From positions 8,912,982-8,976,981 of the forward strand of contig NC_090781.1 of the NCBI RefSeq assembly GCF_040054535.1: a stretch of DNA of 64,000 bases. Direction: 5' to 3'. Shown piece by piece: positions 1 through 12,289 of the stretch. The stretch is from Antennarius striatus (taxonomy: Eukaryota > Chordata > Actinopteri > Lophiiformes > Antennariidae). Under the pieces are notes generated by a model. It worked only from the letters and a program-made list of their open reading frames with translations. It was not told where the DNA came from and made no database searches. How positions within the stretch are numbered: the stretch's first letter is position 1; each line of letters starts with the position of its first letter. A program made the translations under genes and the position numbers.

Positions 1-1760
1 TGTGCAGCAGTGTGTGTGTGTTCTACCACTCTGGGATATTGTACCCTCCTAGTTTTTTAAGTGTTATGGTAAAAACAATAAACCTAAGTCACTGATTTTG
101 AAAAATTGGAAAAACCTCCAAATGCTTCGTTTTCAGGTTTTTTTCTGTATCAGGAAAAGGAAGCGTACTCGATGTGCTTTTGAGCAGAAGATCACGAGTA
201 CAGTTGTGATCACAAAAGATAATTTCATTTACTATAATTGAGAAAATTGCTCCTTTGACAAGTTCAGGTGAAATAATGCACTGGATGCATGGTCTGTGTA
301 CAAGTTATGTTTTAGTGTCATTTCATTAGATTGAACCAGCATACATTAAAATCTGCTGCACTCTTTTAGTTCCACCACACTTCTTGTTCAAGTTTGGAAG
401 CAACTTTTTTTTTTTAAGAAACTTTTGGCTCTTCTTTGTATAAATTGACATTTCTCATCGAAACCAGCTCTAGATGTCAAACACATTCTCGATCCATCTT
501 CTCCAGGTTTGGTGTCAGACAATTTTCTACCTCACTTATGGAGATGACATTCTGCTGCATGGGTTCACAGCTCAGAACATGACTCATCACTCCACAGTGA
601 TTTTAACTTTTATGTTTAACAGTTTCACAAAATTGAGATGTTTTGAAACAAAATATCAGCTTCATTTTAACACAAAAGTGACTCATAGTAAACGCAAATA
701 ATAATCCAACAAACTTTAAAGCAGTTAGACACAACTGATCAAGAACAGATGGAAGTGTTTTCTTTTTGCATTATTTCTTCATAAAACTAAATAATTCAGC
801 ATTTACAGACACATATAACACACACTTTATTGGTTATTATTTTCCCTTAATTCAACAAAACAAAAACTAATTGCAAAACAATTTGATGAACTGAGTTTTC
901 CTGATTTACTTAGCCCAGGAGTGTATGAATGTGTGTGTAATGACAGAATATACTTTGTTGTGCAGCACAAGCAGGATGTTGACTTTCAGCTGACTGGCCC
1001 TCGCTATGGTGCACATACACATCTTTTTGTCTTAAGGCCTACATATTAGATATATTCTCACCTTCAAGTCGCTTTAATCAATAATGTATGTCATCACCGG
1101 ATAAAATGTAATGAAATCATTACTCATTCAATCCATAAAGAATTGCAGCCTCTCCAATTTGTTCTTTAATACCTTTCACATGTTTTTTTTTTTTTTTCAA
1201 ATGGAAGGTGAATCTTTGTAATCTGAAAGATTACAGATTTTGTTGTCAAAATTTAACAGGATGAGTTATTATATAGGTGGCACATGCATGTACAAAAAAA
1301 ATCGATAATCAATAGAGCTTATTGCTTTTTCTTCATGGTCAGGGTGATTTTCAGCTGTTTCTTTTTACATTCTCTAAAACCCCTGAGGTGTATGATGCGC
1401 CACCAGCCCCAGCCACCAGACGCATTCCATCTGCACTCAACATTTTCCTGACATCATCACCAGGAGTGCCAACCGTGATATTTGTTGATCTAATTACTAA
1501 TTCCAGGCAGTTAATGGGAAGGCGTCCCTGCTTCTTATCGGTTCACTGCATACAGCATGAGCTAATATCGACGCACACAATTTCCACCACAAACAAGATT
1601 GTTATCAGTGTATTAGTCTATTAGTCATACAGCATGATGCTGGAGTTAATAATACAGCAGCCATGATGGGCAGCCTGCACACACTCAGTGAACTGAAGGT
1701 GGGGTAAGGAAAGAGTAACACAAGTATTCTTCATCCCTCCCTGTGCAGCAGCCACACACA
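1..1760. other. AT-rich stretch without a recognisable gene
   Basis: I see no coding exon, RNA gene or clear repeat here. Short reading frames have no family resemblance and no good splice sites. By position it may be intron or downstream flank of the minus-strand iqcj-schip1 gene whose 5' exons lie at 21.6-29.8 kb. Confidence 0.4.
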
Positions 1761-1970
1761 TAGAGAAAAGGTGGCGTCTCTAATCCTGTTAGAGCAGCGC
1801 GAGGAGGAGGAGGAGAACCGTACGACGAGGGCGCTGGATGGCCAACGTTTGCCGAAGGTGATGTCTCAGCTTTTTGGACGCAAGGCACCGGTAGAAACCC
1901 ACGTGACTACAGAGATTCAGTGCACATGCATATCTCACAAATCAGATTGTGAAGATGCAGATGGCATCAA

Positions 1971-2006
1971 ATCACATCACATCACATCACATCACATCAC
2001 ATCACA
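1971..2006. repeat. Pentanucleotide microsatellite (ATCAC)n
   Basis: About seven uninterrupted copies of a 5-bp unit, atcac, stand directly in the sequence. This is the only 5-mer tandem array noticed in the window. It sits inside an unremarkable reading frame and has no coding meaning. Confidence 0.9.
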
Positions 2007-2904
2007 TCTCACCACCAGCTTTGTAACATACGTTTTTTTTTTTCCTTTCGGCTGTCCCACCTGTTTGTTCATTCAGCCTGAGGAGATTAGAAACAGTTAC
2101 AAGCACTGAAAAACACAGTGGAGATGGGCTGAGCCTGCATTATGATCTTATCAACTTATTAATAAAGGCTCATTCACAGTTTAAGTTACAGCAGTATGGT
2201 CAAAGTTTGTAGTTAATGGACTGAATAACTTACTAAAAACCGACATCATACCAGCAGTAAATACAAATGGAAGGGAAGCCTGAGCCTGTTCTTGCTATGG
2301 TTGATTTGCTTGCAGGTGTTTGATGCCAGTTAAGTTCCTTTAAAACTCCCCCGCCTCACAAAGGTCTTTACCTGCAGCGTGTTTGTTCATGATCACATCT
2401 TTTCTTTCCTTTTGTGAACAAGTGACAATGATCACTGAAAAATGAAAGCATCACGTTTCAAGTCTGCTGCTAAAGAAAAGAAACCAACTTGTACTATTTG
2501 AAGTTTTCAGGTTGACAAAAGCAGCAAAGCCTTACAATTTATATTACTGGGTCATAATATACTGTACACATTTCAATGGTAACATGTTACCAAATTGAAC
2601 ATGATTCATTTTTCTATATTTAGCTTATAGATTTGAGTTTTTTTTAATAATCATAAGGGTCAAATTCGAAGGGAATAACAAGAGGAGACACTCAACAAAA
2701 AGGAAAACTGACAGGGTTTAAGTTAATTAAGTTAAGGTAACCTCAGCAGGTGTTTGCTCAAACCCTGCAGCCCCCTTTTGTCTTTCCAGTTTTATCTTCT
2801 TTTTTTTTTTTTTTTTTTGAGTTGCTGTAAATGGATTTTTCACAACTTGGACAAACCATTCATCCATGTTCTTGAAGACAAGATGACAGTAATCGTCTCA
2901 TCTT

Positions 2905-2934
2905 CTGCCGCTTCTCTTCCTGCCGCTTCTCTTC
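2905..2934. repeat. Two tandem copies of a 15-bp unit
   Basis: The unit tgccgcttctcttcc occurs twice in direct succession and then runs straight into the perfect palindrome that begins at 2935. The duplication is exact. Confidence 0.8.
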
Positions 2935-2974
2935 CTGACGATGCATCTGGGGTATACCCCAGATGCATCGTCAG
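2935..2974. repeat. Perfect 40-bp palindrome without spacer
   Basis: The 20-base left arm (2935-2954, beginning ctgacgatgc) is followed immediately by its exact reverse complement (2955-2974). The centre is gta/tac. There is no spacer and no mismatch, so the element could extrude as a cruciform or fold as a long hairpin. It is not part of a recognised gene or transposon end. Confidence 0.95.
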
Positions 2975-3034
2975 CGCATCGAGGGGCCACATATATGACA
3001 AAGTACCGCAAATGAAAATACCTAAGTTAAATTC

Positions 3035-3180
3035 AGATTGATCAAAAATGGCATGTTTTTGGAAGTGGGAGGAAGTTGGAAAACCTGGAGAAAAACCCAC
3101 GCAGGCACCGGGAGAACATACAAGCAAAAGGGTATCGAACTCACAACCTTCTTGTTTTGAGGCGACTGCGTCAAGTATGA
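3035..3180 (-). repeat. SINE or LINE-tail fragment, reverse orientation
   Basis: The segment carries the string typical of teleost SINE/LINE tails: a 'catgtttttgga-gtgggaggaag' block, 'aaacccacgcaggcaccgggagaacat', then 'ggtatcgaactcacaacc', which resembles a tRNA box B read on the other strand. Similar text occurs at 16.79-16.94 kb. It is degenerate, and the family name cannot be fixed without a repeat library. Confidence 0.55.
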
Positions 3181-3199
3181 CGCATGAGAACATGCATCG

Positions 3200-4580
3200 T
3201 TAAAATTCAGCATAATCAAAACAGCAACGCGCTGAGAGACAAATTTATCATCAGATCAGTTTGGAGCCTGTTCAGCCTTCATTCAGTGTCATAAACCCGT
3301 TGATTTGCATCAATCTTCTTTATTCTCACAGCACTACTCACCTTACCTCCCCTACCTGCACATCTTCTCCCACATCACGCACCATTACCAGCAACACAAG
3401 TCGGTAATGTAGGATAAATTAAGAGAGAATGAAGAAAATGAAGCTGTTAAAGACAGTTTGGAGGCTTGATATGATTTTAATGGGTTCTTAAATTTAGGAG
3501 TAAATACTTGTTTGGAACAAAGTGGCTTCATGCTGGGTAATCAGAGGAATTCATTTGCAGAGGATTCCTTTGCCGTTTGTACTGGATGTGATATTTGTGA
3601 GGAACGTATTACGAGTTTTATTGAGCTGTAAAAGGTCTGCAGCTCACTTCAGAATTAGAACGGGAAGATGTTTGCAAAGAAAACAACACATGATTTGATT
3701 TGATTTTGAAATGAAAAAGTGCAACACCTACCCAAACATTTAGCATTTAACTGTTGTCCCAGTTCCTTTCAAGACAGACAAATATCAAATATAGAATACA
3801 AAACCAATAAAAAGTATTTTAGAGTGGGTGAATGAATTAAACCAGGATTTTACTTGAGACTGACGTGTATAATCAGTTCTAGCTGATTATACACGATTGA
3901 TTGAACTCAAACATATCTTTAATTAATGTCTATTTTTTGACTTTACAAAAAGATTATTTACTGTATTAGTCTTGTTGGATGTACTTTTTTGCATGTCACA
4001 TAAAAGAATTTTAATAAATGACAACATAAATTAAAAGTTTCCCTCCAGAGTCGTAAAAAACGCCACGGGACAGGTAATGATGTGACGTGGCCTTTATCTA
4101 AAGCGCTTTAAGTCAAACGTGCCAAACTTCAAATTAAAGTGGGAATTAATTATCTTTGAAGCAATTCAGTCACTTTTTTTATAGGCTGCGGTGTCAAATC
4201 TTGTAAAGAAGGCAGTAAATCCAGACTTGTGTACAGGAGTACACATTCCACTGTGTACACTATGGGTTCTTTAAAACTGCAAATTGAGACAACCATTAAA
4301 AATACCTTTAGGAGGGAAGCAGGAAGAATCCCAACACCTGGAGCTTGTGTGGCTCTTCAGGGGCCCAAAACAACATCGACATAAAACCCCAATTAGACAC
4401 AGTCATAAAAACTCACACATGCCACACTACATCATAACCTCTAAACTAGATTGACGAGGAATGGAAAGACGCGTGTATTTCAAAAGAACAGGGAGCGCTC
4501 TGACAGAACACATCAACACTTACCCCTCAGCAATTCTTGGCTTCTTGTAGTTAGAAAGCAACTTTAATGTCATATTAATG
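3200..4580. other. Non-coding stretch, one small inverted repeat
   Basis: No gene or named repeat is visible. The only structure is an inverted repeat at 3864-3895: 13-bp arms beginning cgtgtataat, separated by the 6-base spacer ttctag. Confidence 0.4.
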
Positions 4581-4794
4581 AGCATCGGCACACACACACA
4601 CACACACACACACGCACAATAAACACACAGAAAGACGCGCGGGGGGAGGTGGGGGGCGGGGGTAGTGAGACCCAGAGTAGAATTAAATCATTACGTCAAA
4701 TTTATGTCCGGGTCGTATTTACTGCTTTAATAAGAGTTGGGTAAGCAATGAGAACTGCTGGATGGCATACAGCCTATGTCAGCAGATATTCACA

Positions 4795-4905
<111 letters not shown>

Positions 4906-5169
4906 ACCCCCCACCCCACCGACACACACATTCACAAATGCACCAACACTCACATGTCCTTGTCAATGTGACCTGTTTTACATACCCGTCTTTGACCAAC
5001 CTGCAGCCTGTAACTCACTTGCCTTCATGCAGCTGCCTTATTTACACATTATAGGCACATATAATGCTCTGACCGCACACCTAACAAGCTCTAGGGGTCA
5101 TCCCTAACAGGCAACGGCTGAATATGGCATATGTATGCGTGTGTGTGTGTGTGTGTGTGTGTGTCTCAT

Positions 5170-7170
5170 TTTGAATGAGTGGGAGAGAGGAGAGATAAAA
5201 GATCAAGAGATGCAGAAGGAAAGAACATGTAGGGGAGGATGGAGGGCAAGTGAGACAACTGGCTGGATCTAATTAAATGCCCTCACATAAGAGCTGACTG
5301 CAGAGCCGTTCACTGATAAAACCATCCTGACTCCATCTCTGCCGTAAACTAAACCTTGACAGCATCGCCGCCTCTACTATTCTGTCTTGTAACGCATTTT
5401 GTAAATCAAAACCTGCCTGCACAGAGACCACTGCACTCCTTCCCAGTGAGAAAAAGGTAGATGTGATGACAGAGGTAAAAAAAAAAAATGGCAATGGAGG
5501 TGCAGGGGAGCAGTGAACCACCCCGACAGCTTGCAGGGGTCCAGGGGTCAGGTTGTGATATGTGACTGCAGGGGTGAGGTGGGAGGATAAAGGTTGTGAG
5601 GAAAGGGGAGGGAGGAGATAAAAGTCAAAGCGCTGTCCAAGGTTTGGTGCAGAACTCAATCTATAATGCAGTGCCTGGAGAAAAAGGGCAGGGACTGTGT
5701 TTGTTGTAGCTGCAAAAATGTGATAGCTAGAGTGGATTGTTAGCTTCACCAACTGCCTTTTGGAAAATATTGGATTTTCAATGAAAAGCCATTGTTCTAT
5801 CACAGCATTGATTTAAGCTTTAAGCTCTAGCCCAATCCTGAGTGAAGGTCCTGCACCGTGGGGGACTCATTGGTGCCAAACATGCTATATTTGTGTCACT
5901 AACACTCTCAAAAATTACCCATCAAAACAATATAAACTTTTTTTTTTTTTTTTGTTGAAACTCAATTTTCTGAAGGTCAGGAATTGATTTTTATGTTTAA
6001 CCTTGAAAGCAATGCCGACAAGGACCCGACAAGTAGAATCATGCACTTTTCTAGCTTGTTTTATCCAGGTGACACTTTGCATGAGATTTCTCTCACACAA
6101 TAATCTCAAAGCTTTTATCACGTATGAAAACAACCGTTATTCATTCTGTGACAGGTCAAGGATCAATAATACTTTTATCCAAACAATGGATGAAAAAAAA
6201 AAAGGGAAATCAGTATTGCTCCTTCTGAATTCACTAAAAAAAAAGGGCCTGGTTCACAGAGCATTAGATGAAACAATGGTGATATAATCTCAGAATGTGT
6301 TTAACAAGATTGTCAGACACACTTATGTCCTTGTTTTTTAATGGATGCATTGACAGATGAGGTAAGTGGACATTAAATTTATATTATTTTGGTAAGCAAA
6401 AGAGAGCAGAGACAATGAAGACGCATTGAAGCCATATTTGATCATACATTCCGCTCAGAAACCATAATTCATACATCAGTGAATGAACACAGATCCCGCT
6501 GGACATGCTGGTCAGAAAGATGAAAGGGGTAGAGAAGATGAAGAAGGACCTCTGACCTCCGGGTCACACTGACAAACAGCGTGAACAACGGAATGAGATT
6601 AAGGGAGGGGGGACAGGGAGATGAAGGTGAGACTGATAAGTCATTTCTCTGTTACGATAAAGGCAGTCTGGATGTTTGACATGTTCCCACTCCCACCTCT
6701 TTAAATACACGCCCTACTTATGCCTCTAACACCCATCTGCACATGAAAGCTGCCAAAGTCACAAGTTTAGACATTGTGAAATGGACACAGAGTGGTTAAC
6801 TGTTTTAAGTGTGGATGTTAGCCCGGCTTCATCAGCATCATGGGAAAAAAAGCAGACTTCAAAAAAGCTAATTTAAAGTTTGATCGCCGACCCAAACTTT
6901 CGTCTCTCATGTGACGATCCTATGCTTGACACATCCATCCTCCGCCGTCACCTCCTGCACTGGACTCTTCTTGCTCTTCACACTCCTACACGATGGAGAT
7001 ACCTCCAGAAATGATGACACAGAGGCAAAGATGGTATGAGGCAAAGGGCTACTGACTGAGGCTGATGTGTGTGATGTGTCTGGTGTGGGATGAAAATGGT
7101 TCAACAGAACAGCAGGGAGTCCTCCATGGAAAAAAGACATCACACCATATGTTCTGTGACTTCATTGTAT
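5170..7170. other. Non-coding stretch without supported genes
   Basis: A 176-codon minus-strand frame at 5273-5803 is the longest open stretch but resembles no protein family and lacks convincing splice signals. Nothing else is seen. Confidence 0.35.
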
Positions 7171-7171
7171 A

Positions 7172-7172
<1 letters not shown>

Positions 7173-7244
<72 letters not shown>

Positions 7245-7269
7245 CGTGTGTGTGTGCGTGCGTGTGTGT
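7173..7269. repeat. (TG)n microsatellite with CG-interrupted tail
   Basis: Pure TG repeats run to 7240. They are followed by imperfect units with cgtgcgtg interruptions to 7269. Reading frames made of Cys-Val or His-Thr across it are artefacts. Confidence 0.95.
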
Positions 7270-10200
7270 AGTCTGCACAAGCAAATCTTGCTACAGCTGT
7301 CGTTGTCCTCTTACTTTCTTCTTTGACTCTGTTCATCAATGGCCTCCAACCAGAGAAAGTTAAACCTGAGAGAACAGAAAAGGAAGACACTACCGAGCTA
7401 AAGGTTATCCACAGATGCAGGAACTTCAGTGTCTCCCAGACCTCAGTAAAAAAACATGCATTTGTGTTCCAACAGTAATAAATCCTTCTCACAGTTAACT
7501 CTGTTCAGTATGACGTGAAATCCACCATCCCTGATATCCAGTGTTCTACAGTTTTCGCAGTGGGCTCCTCTCTGGTGTGGGATGTCTCTAAGCTCATAAA
7601 ATTGTCAGATCTAATTGCTCAAGTGGGGTCCCTGTTAAAAAGACATCCAGTACCTGAGCTGGAACTCTCACTATTAAGCATGACGTTGTTGGCTATTGAA
7701 ACAAAGGACATTTTATAAAACTGCAGAAGCAAAGTATTGATTAGGGTACAAAAAAAATGCTGTATTTGATTTATTGTAAATACATTTCATGGAACTAGAT
7801 CTATAAGTTTCAGATTCAGAATATAGAATTATAAATGCAACAACACAAACCAAACTATGAAAAGAGCTACACAAAATGACACAGACCATAGTCTCTGTCA
7901 AAAAAACAACAACTAACCGTCCAGAAGTCTCCTTTAGCCACTTTTGTCTGAAATCCCAGGGATTATTAGAAACAGAACAAGCGGCAGAGTGAGTCAGCTA
8001 ACACCAGATGATTGATGGACATCAAGGGCATAGGTAGAACTTTTCTGAAGGGATTGTTGAAGGCTGAATGGTGTTGATTGGGGCCATATGTCACTCAAAG
8101 GAAACATCCCATACCGTATAGTACTTCATTTTCAGCTTCAATAGCCTTTTACGTAAGCAGGACTTTTAAACTGCCACCGTGGAAAGTGAACTGCAGTATA
8201 AATAACATTGTGTCCCCCTAATAATATGCATTTTCCTAGTATTAATAGAGATATTTTGGGGTTTCCACACTATTTAAGAACAGTTTTCAGTGATTCATTA
8301 ATTACTTCAAAATGACTTCATCTTTCAGTCATGTTTTATCCTGTTTATGCTAAATACAGTATACAGGAAGGAAAAGCTCCATGTCACTGGTGTTTTAAGG
8401 TTCCATTATAGTCATGTTGAGTTGTGAGTAAATGTGTGCTAGCATGTGCTTACTGACAAGCAGCAATCTAACTCGCAGAAACTCCCCGAGCTTAAAGGGT
8501 GTTGCATGCAACCATGCCACCATGCATTAAAGATGAGCACTGCTTACTTGAAATGCAACTGAGCTGGTGCAATATAAAGAGTTTTTTAAAAAGAAGGGAA
8601 AATATCATACAATTATCATTATCGACAAAATCACAACAAATGTCAAAAGAGTAATTTTTGTCAATAATGGACACCCCCTAGGACAAATATGCATAAACCG
8701 CAAACACGCACCAACATGCCCAAGCTATGGCTTCTCTTTAGGTGCAAAGAGACAACAAGCAAAAAAAAAAAACGGCAAGGAGAAAGAAGAGAGAAAAATG
8801 TAATCTAGAAAGCAAACAAGCCGTTCACACAGCTTCCTTATGTATTATGCAGAAGAGAAAGCCCCAGTGCTTCAGCAGCAGCAGAATATAGTCCGCAGTG
8901 TGAATGCATTCCTATCTGTGTATGAACGGATATGCTGGTGCAAGTCTTGTTTGCATTTGTATGTTCATCACGTTTGTGGAGGATATAGGTTAAAAAAAAA
9001 CAAAAAACAAACAATGCAGCTTACACTCCCTCCATCTCACATACTGATACTTTGACAGAGGTACGTTGGAAGCAGGAGAGACAATCTGATACAGGTTCAA
9101 ATAGTCGTCAGGATCAGAAGGAACATCACAGAAATAAAAAAAAGAAAAAAGAAAAACAACACACACAAACCATCTTTCCAACTTGGGAAATGACTTGTGG
9201 AAGCGTATGAAAAATGGCAAAGAGACAACAGGTGAAAAGAAAACACAAATCTGGATTTTTATACTACAATACTACAAGTGAGAACCTCTGGAAGAGTATC
9301 TCTATTGTTTTACTCTAAGGGGAATGGAATACAGAGTGAGATATTGGACTAAAGAAAAGATTAATATTGAAACTATAGTTTTGTCTGGGCAGGAAATACA
9401 TTCTGTATGTACAGTATAGTTCTCACCAGAATAGGTTACTGTTCCAGGCAACTGTGTACTCAGAGATATGTCTGGAAAATAAGCAGTTAAATATAACCAT
9501 AGCAGAGCCTCTACACATGCTACTACAGACACCAGCCCTGCTATCACTGACTCAGCCAAGCTCCTTCCCGTAGGTGGCTGAATTACTGTATCTTTAGCTC
9601 AAGTGTGTTTGGTCAAGCTGGGATGAAGAATTACAGCAATCTATTTACTTTTTTTTAATTTTCATCAATTATGTTTTGTCTCAACCACTGATGTTAATAG
9701 ACTATTATTTGCTTGAAAACTGTTAGCAGACTGTCTGTAACTGCAAATGAGCCAAGTTGAAGCAATAAAAATATATTGTGTATGTTAATTTACTCCCTAT
9801 CTGAGTGTTTGAAGAGATATTTGTCACAACTTTCATAGCTACACAGTGAATATGATGCAGCAGCCTGAGGTTAGCAGGTACAAAAACTGTCATGTAAATG
9901 TTTCACGTTAAACACAGATAATCATTATTAAAACTAATCTTAATATACTGAGCATGCATTTCTGTGTGGGCTTTAAATGTGCTGGATTTGTTGTTAGCAG
10001 ACAGTCAGACTAGCTCATTCCCTGTTCTCAGTCTTTGTGCTTCAGGCTTTTATCTCTGTGCTTCTTTGCATGTTTTTGCAGTTCTCAGGACTTCCTGTTC
10101 TAACAGTGCAGCATAATTCTGTTTTCAATGCTTCTATCTCTCAACATTAGTTTAGTGTAATTATTTGTTTTGCATGTGTTCTTTTATTAGTCCCAGCATT

Positions 10201-10332
10201 GCTTGTTTTATAATTAGTACTTGACATTGTAGTATTGTGTTCAGTTATGTTTCTTTTAACTTGCTTTTGTTCTACTTGTTAAAATTATGAATATATTTGC
10301 AATTTTAATCGTATATGCTGTTTTATTCGTTT
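7270..10332. other. Non-coding stretch
   Basis: AT-rich sequence with scattered short reading frames. I see no domain, splice-bounded exon or recognisable transposon. Confidence 0.4.
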
Positions 10333-10338
10333 TGTGTG

Positions 10339-10370
<32 letters not shown>

Positions 10371-10374
10371 TGCG
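10333..10374. repeat. (TG)n followed by (CGTG)n
   Basis: A short TG tract converts into about five tandem cgtg tetranucleotides, which suggests a CpG-generating mutation spread by slippage. Confidence 0.85.
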
Positions 10375-12195
10375 TTTGTGTGTGAATTTGTAAGATCTGT
10401 CCAGAGACCATGTATAAAAAAAAATTGCTTCTAGCCTAATTCTCAGTTACAGTAATGTTCTTTCATGTGCAGCATCTCTGATAAATAAACTACAAATCAG
10501 AATAAAATTAAAAGCACCAGCTAATATTAACAGTGGCAGTAGCTTCACTTTTCTGTGAGTGGTATCTCTTTTTTAATATAACTCACAGTCAAACAGTGAA
10601 AAGGGATATCTCCCAATTATTCCCTTTAACACTGCCATGCCTCCTTTAGAACATGTGATAATTGCCTCATTATCCATCAAGCCTCTTACTTTCAGAGTTA
10701 ATCTTGCAGAACACTGGCAGGCTATGTGTGTGCATGAAGTTAACCTATTTTGTTTTAAGGAAAGGTGATGAAAGTGATGCATAAGCAGACACACAAACAT
10801 TTCTCTGTGGGTTAATAATCGTTGGTGCTTTGGTTGTTTCAAAACATAATAGTGTTGATATTCAGACAAATGACATCACAGATGTGCTCATCATACAACC
10901 TGAGATTTGCACTGAAATTAAGATGTCTATATAGTGAATGAGTGTTCTGACTTTGTCCTGTGTGGCTACTGGGGCTGTGATGGGAAAAAATAAAATGACA
11001 AATCATAAAAGAGAGACAAACTCAGAAAGGCTAAACAGAATATAGAACTGAGTTTGAAAGTCGCAGGTTAAAATAAAAAGTTTGTCATGTCAAATCTGAT
11101 GGTGTTTCACTTCACAAGTTTTCTGAAAAAAAAAACACCAAGCAATTATTAAATTCTTCAAACATGAGATATCTTTTAAACACAATACAATACTGTCCCA
11201 TTCCATTCTAAAAGATTTTTGCATTCTGTTTTGTAAAGGAATTAGAAAAAGTTGAGGACACAAAAAATGGAATTTTATATGCCTCACAGACAGATGAATG
11301 ATGTCTTTAGATGACATTCAGGCCAATTAACAGCCAGCCCAGTGAGAGTATGAGGATATAAGGAGAGAGGAAATCATGTAAAAACACAGAGTACTTGTAA
11401 GACGAGAGGTAATTAAAACTGAGCTCATGAGCCCAGTAATTCCTCCTCTGTCTTTATTATGCTTGAAAATGACTCTAAACTTGAACAACCATTTTCACCA
11501 GTGGAGATGCACTAATTAAAAAGAGTGCAAATTTATGCACACATTTTTTTTTTATTTCTATGAGTCAACTAACTGTCTTTGGCATGAAGTAAATAAAAGT
11601 GGAGGGGCAGAATGCCATCTGGGGCTAGCAATTAGCTGCGACGTTGCAAGGGTACTACGCAGCGACTCATACTTTGTTTAATAAGGGTAACACTCTCATT
11701 GCTGTCTTGCTGAAAAAGTTCTAAGCGGCAAAAAGCTTGAAAAAAAAAGAAATAGCTTTATGATTAATTTTGCTTCTGGTAAGATGAATATTACAGCTTT
11801 AAAGATTCCCAGGTCCATTCTTCACCTAAGCTCCCTATCTCCTCTTCGTCGGGCCACCCGGTCTCTTATCTTGTAATGTAAGTACGATGACATTTCATAC
11901 GCTTTTGTGTTTAAACAGTAACCACAAGGAATATAGTAAGCTTAAGTTACATTTTTTTCAATTTTCCTCTTTGTGTCCTGCCACATTAGCCCATGTTTAC
12001 CTTATGATACACCCTCAACTCAAGCCTCAAGCAGTCATTAAGAGGTTAAAACTGAAATAAAAAACAAAAACTAATTTAGATCATTACATGTAGCACACAT
12101 GCAATACTGTCTAATACCAATACTATCTCCTTTAATATGCCTGATTTTACTTGTGCATTTTAATGTCATTATATCCCTGTGCTAACTTTCTGGAG
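10375..12195. other. Non-coding stretch
   Basis: No gene, RNA or named repeat was recognised in this AT-rich interval. Confidence 0.35.
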
Positions 12196-12197
12196 AC

Positions 12198-12282
12198 TGA
12201 AATGGGAAGCATGGTGGTGTAGAGGAAAGCCCTGTTTCTTTACCGCAAGAAGTCCCTGGGTTCAAACCCACAACAGGCTGAT
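12198..12282 (+). repeat. tRNA-derived SINE head fragment
   Basis: Contains an A-box-like 'gcatggtggtgtagagg' and a B-box 'gggttcaaaccc', spaced as in tRNA-derived SINEs of teleosts ('...cacggtggtgtagtgg...aagaaggtcctgggttcgaaccc'). The pol III promoter halves are still readable, but the body and tail are lost or diverged. Confidence 0.65.
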
Positions 12283-12289
12283 TCAAGCT

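Noticed and set aside
1971-2006. CRISPR-like regular repeats
   Set aside because: A 5-bp tandem repeat without spacers in a vertebrate genome is a microsatellite, not a CRISPR array.
5273-5803. 176-codon minus-strand frame
   Set aside because: No domain, no similarity I recognise, no splice context, and Ser/Leu/Pro-rich composition typical of chance antisense frames.
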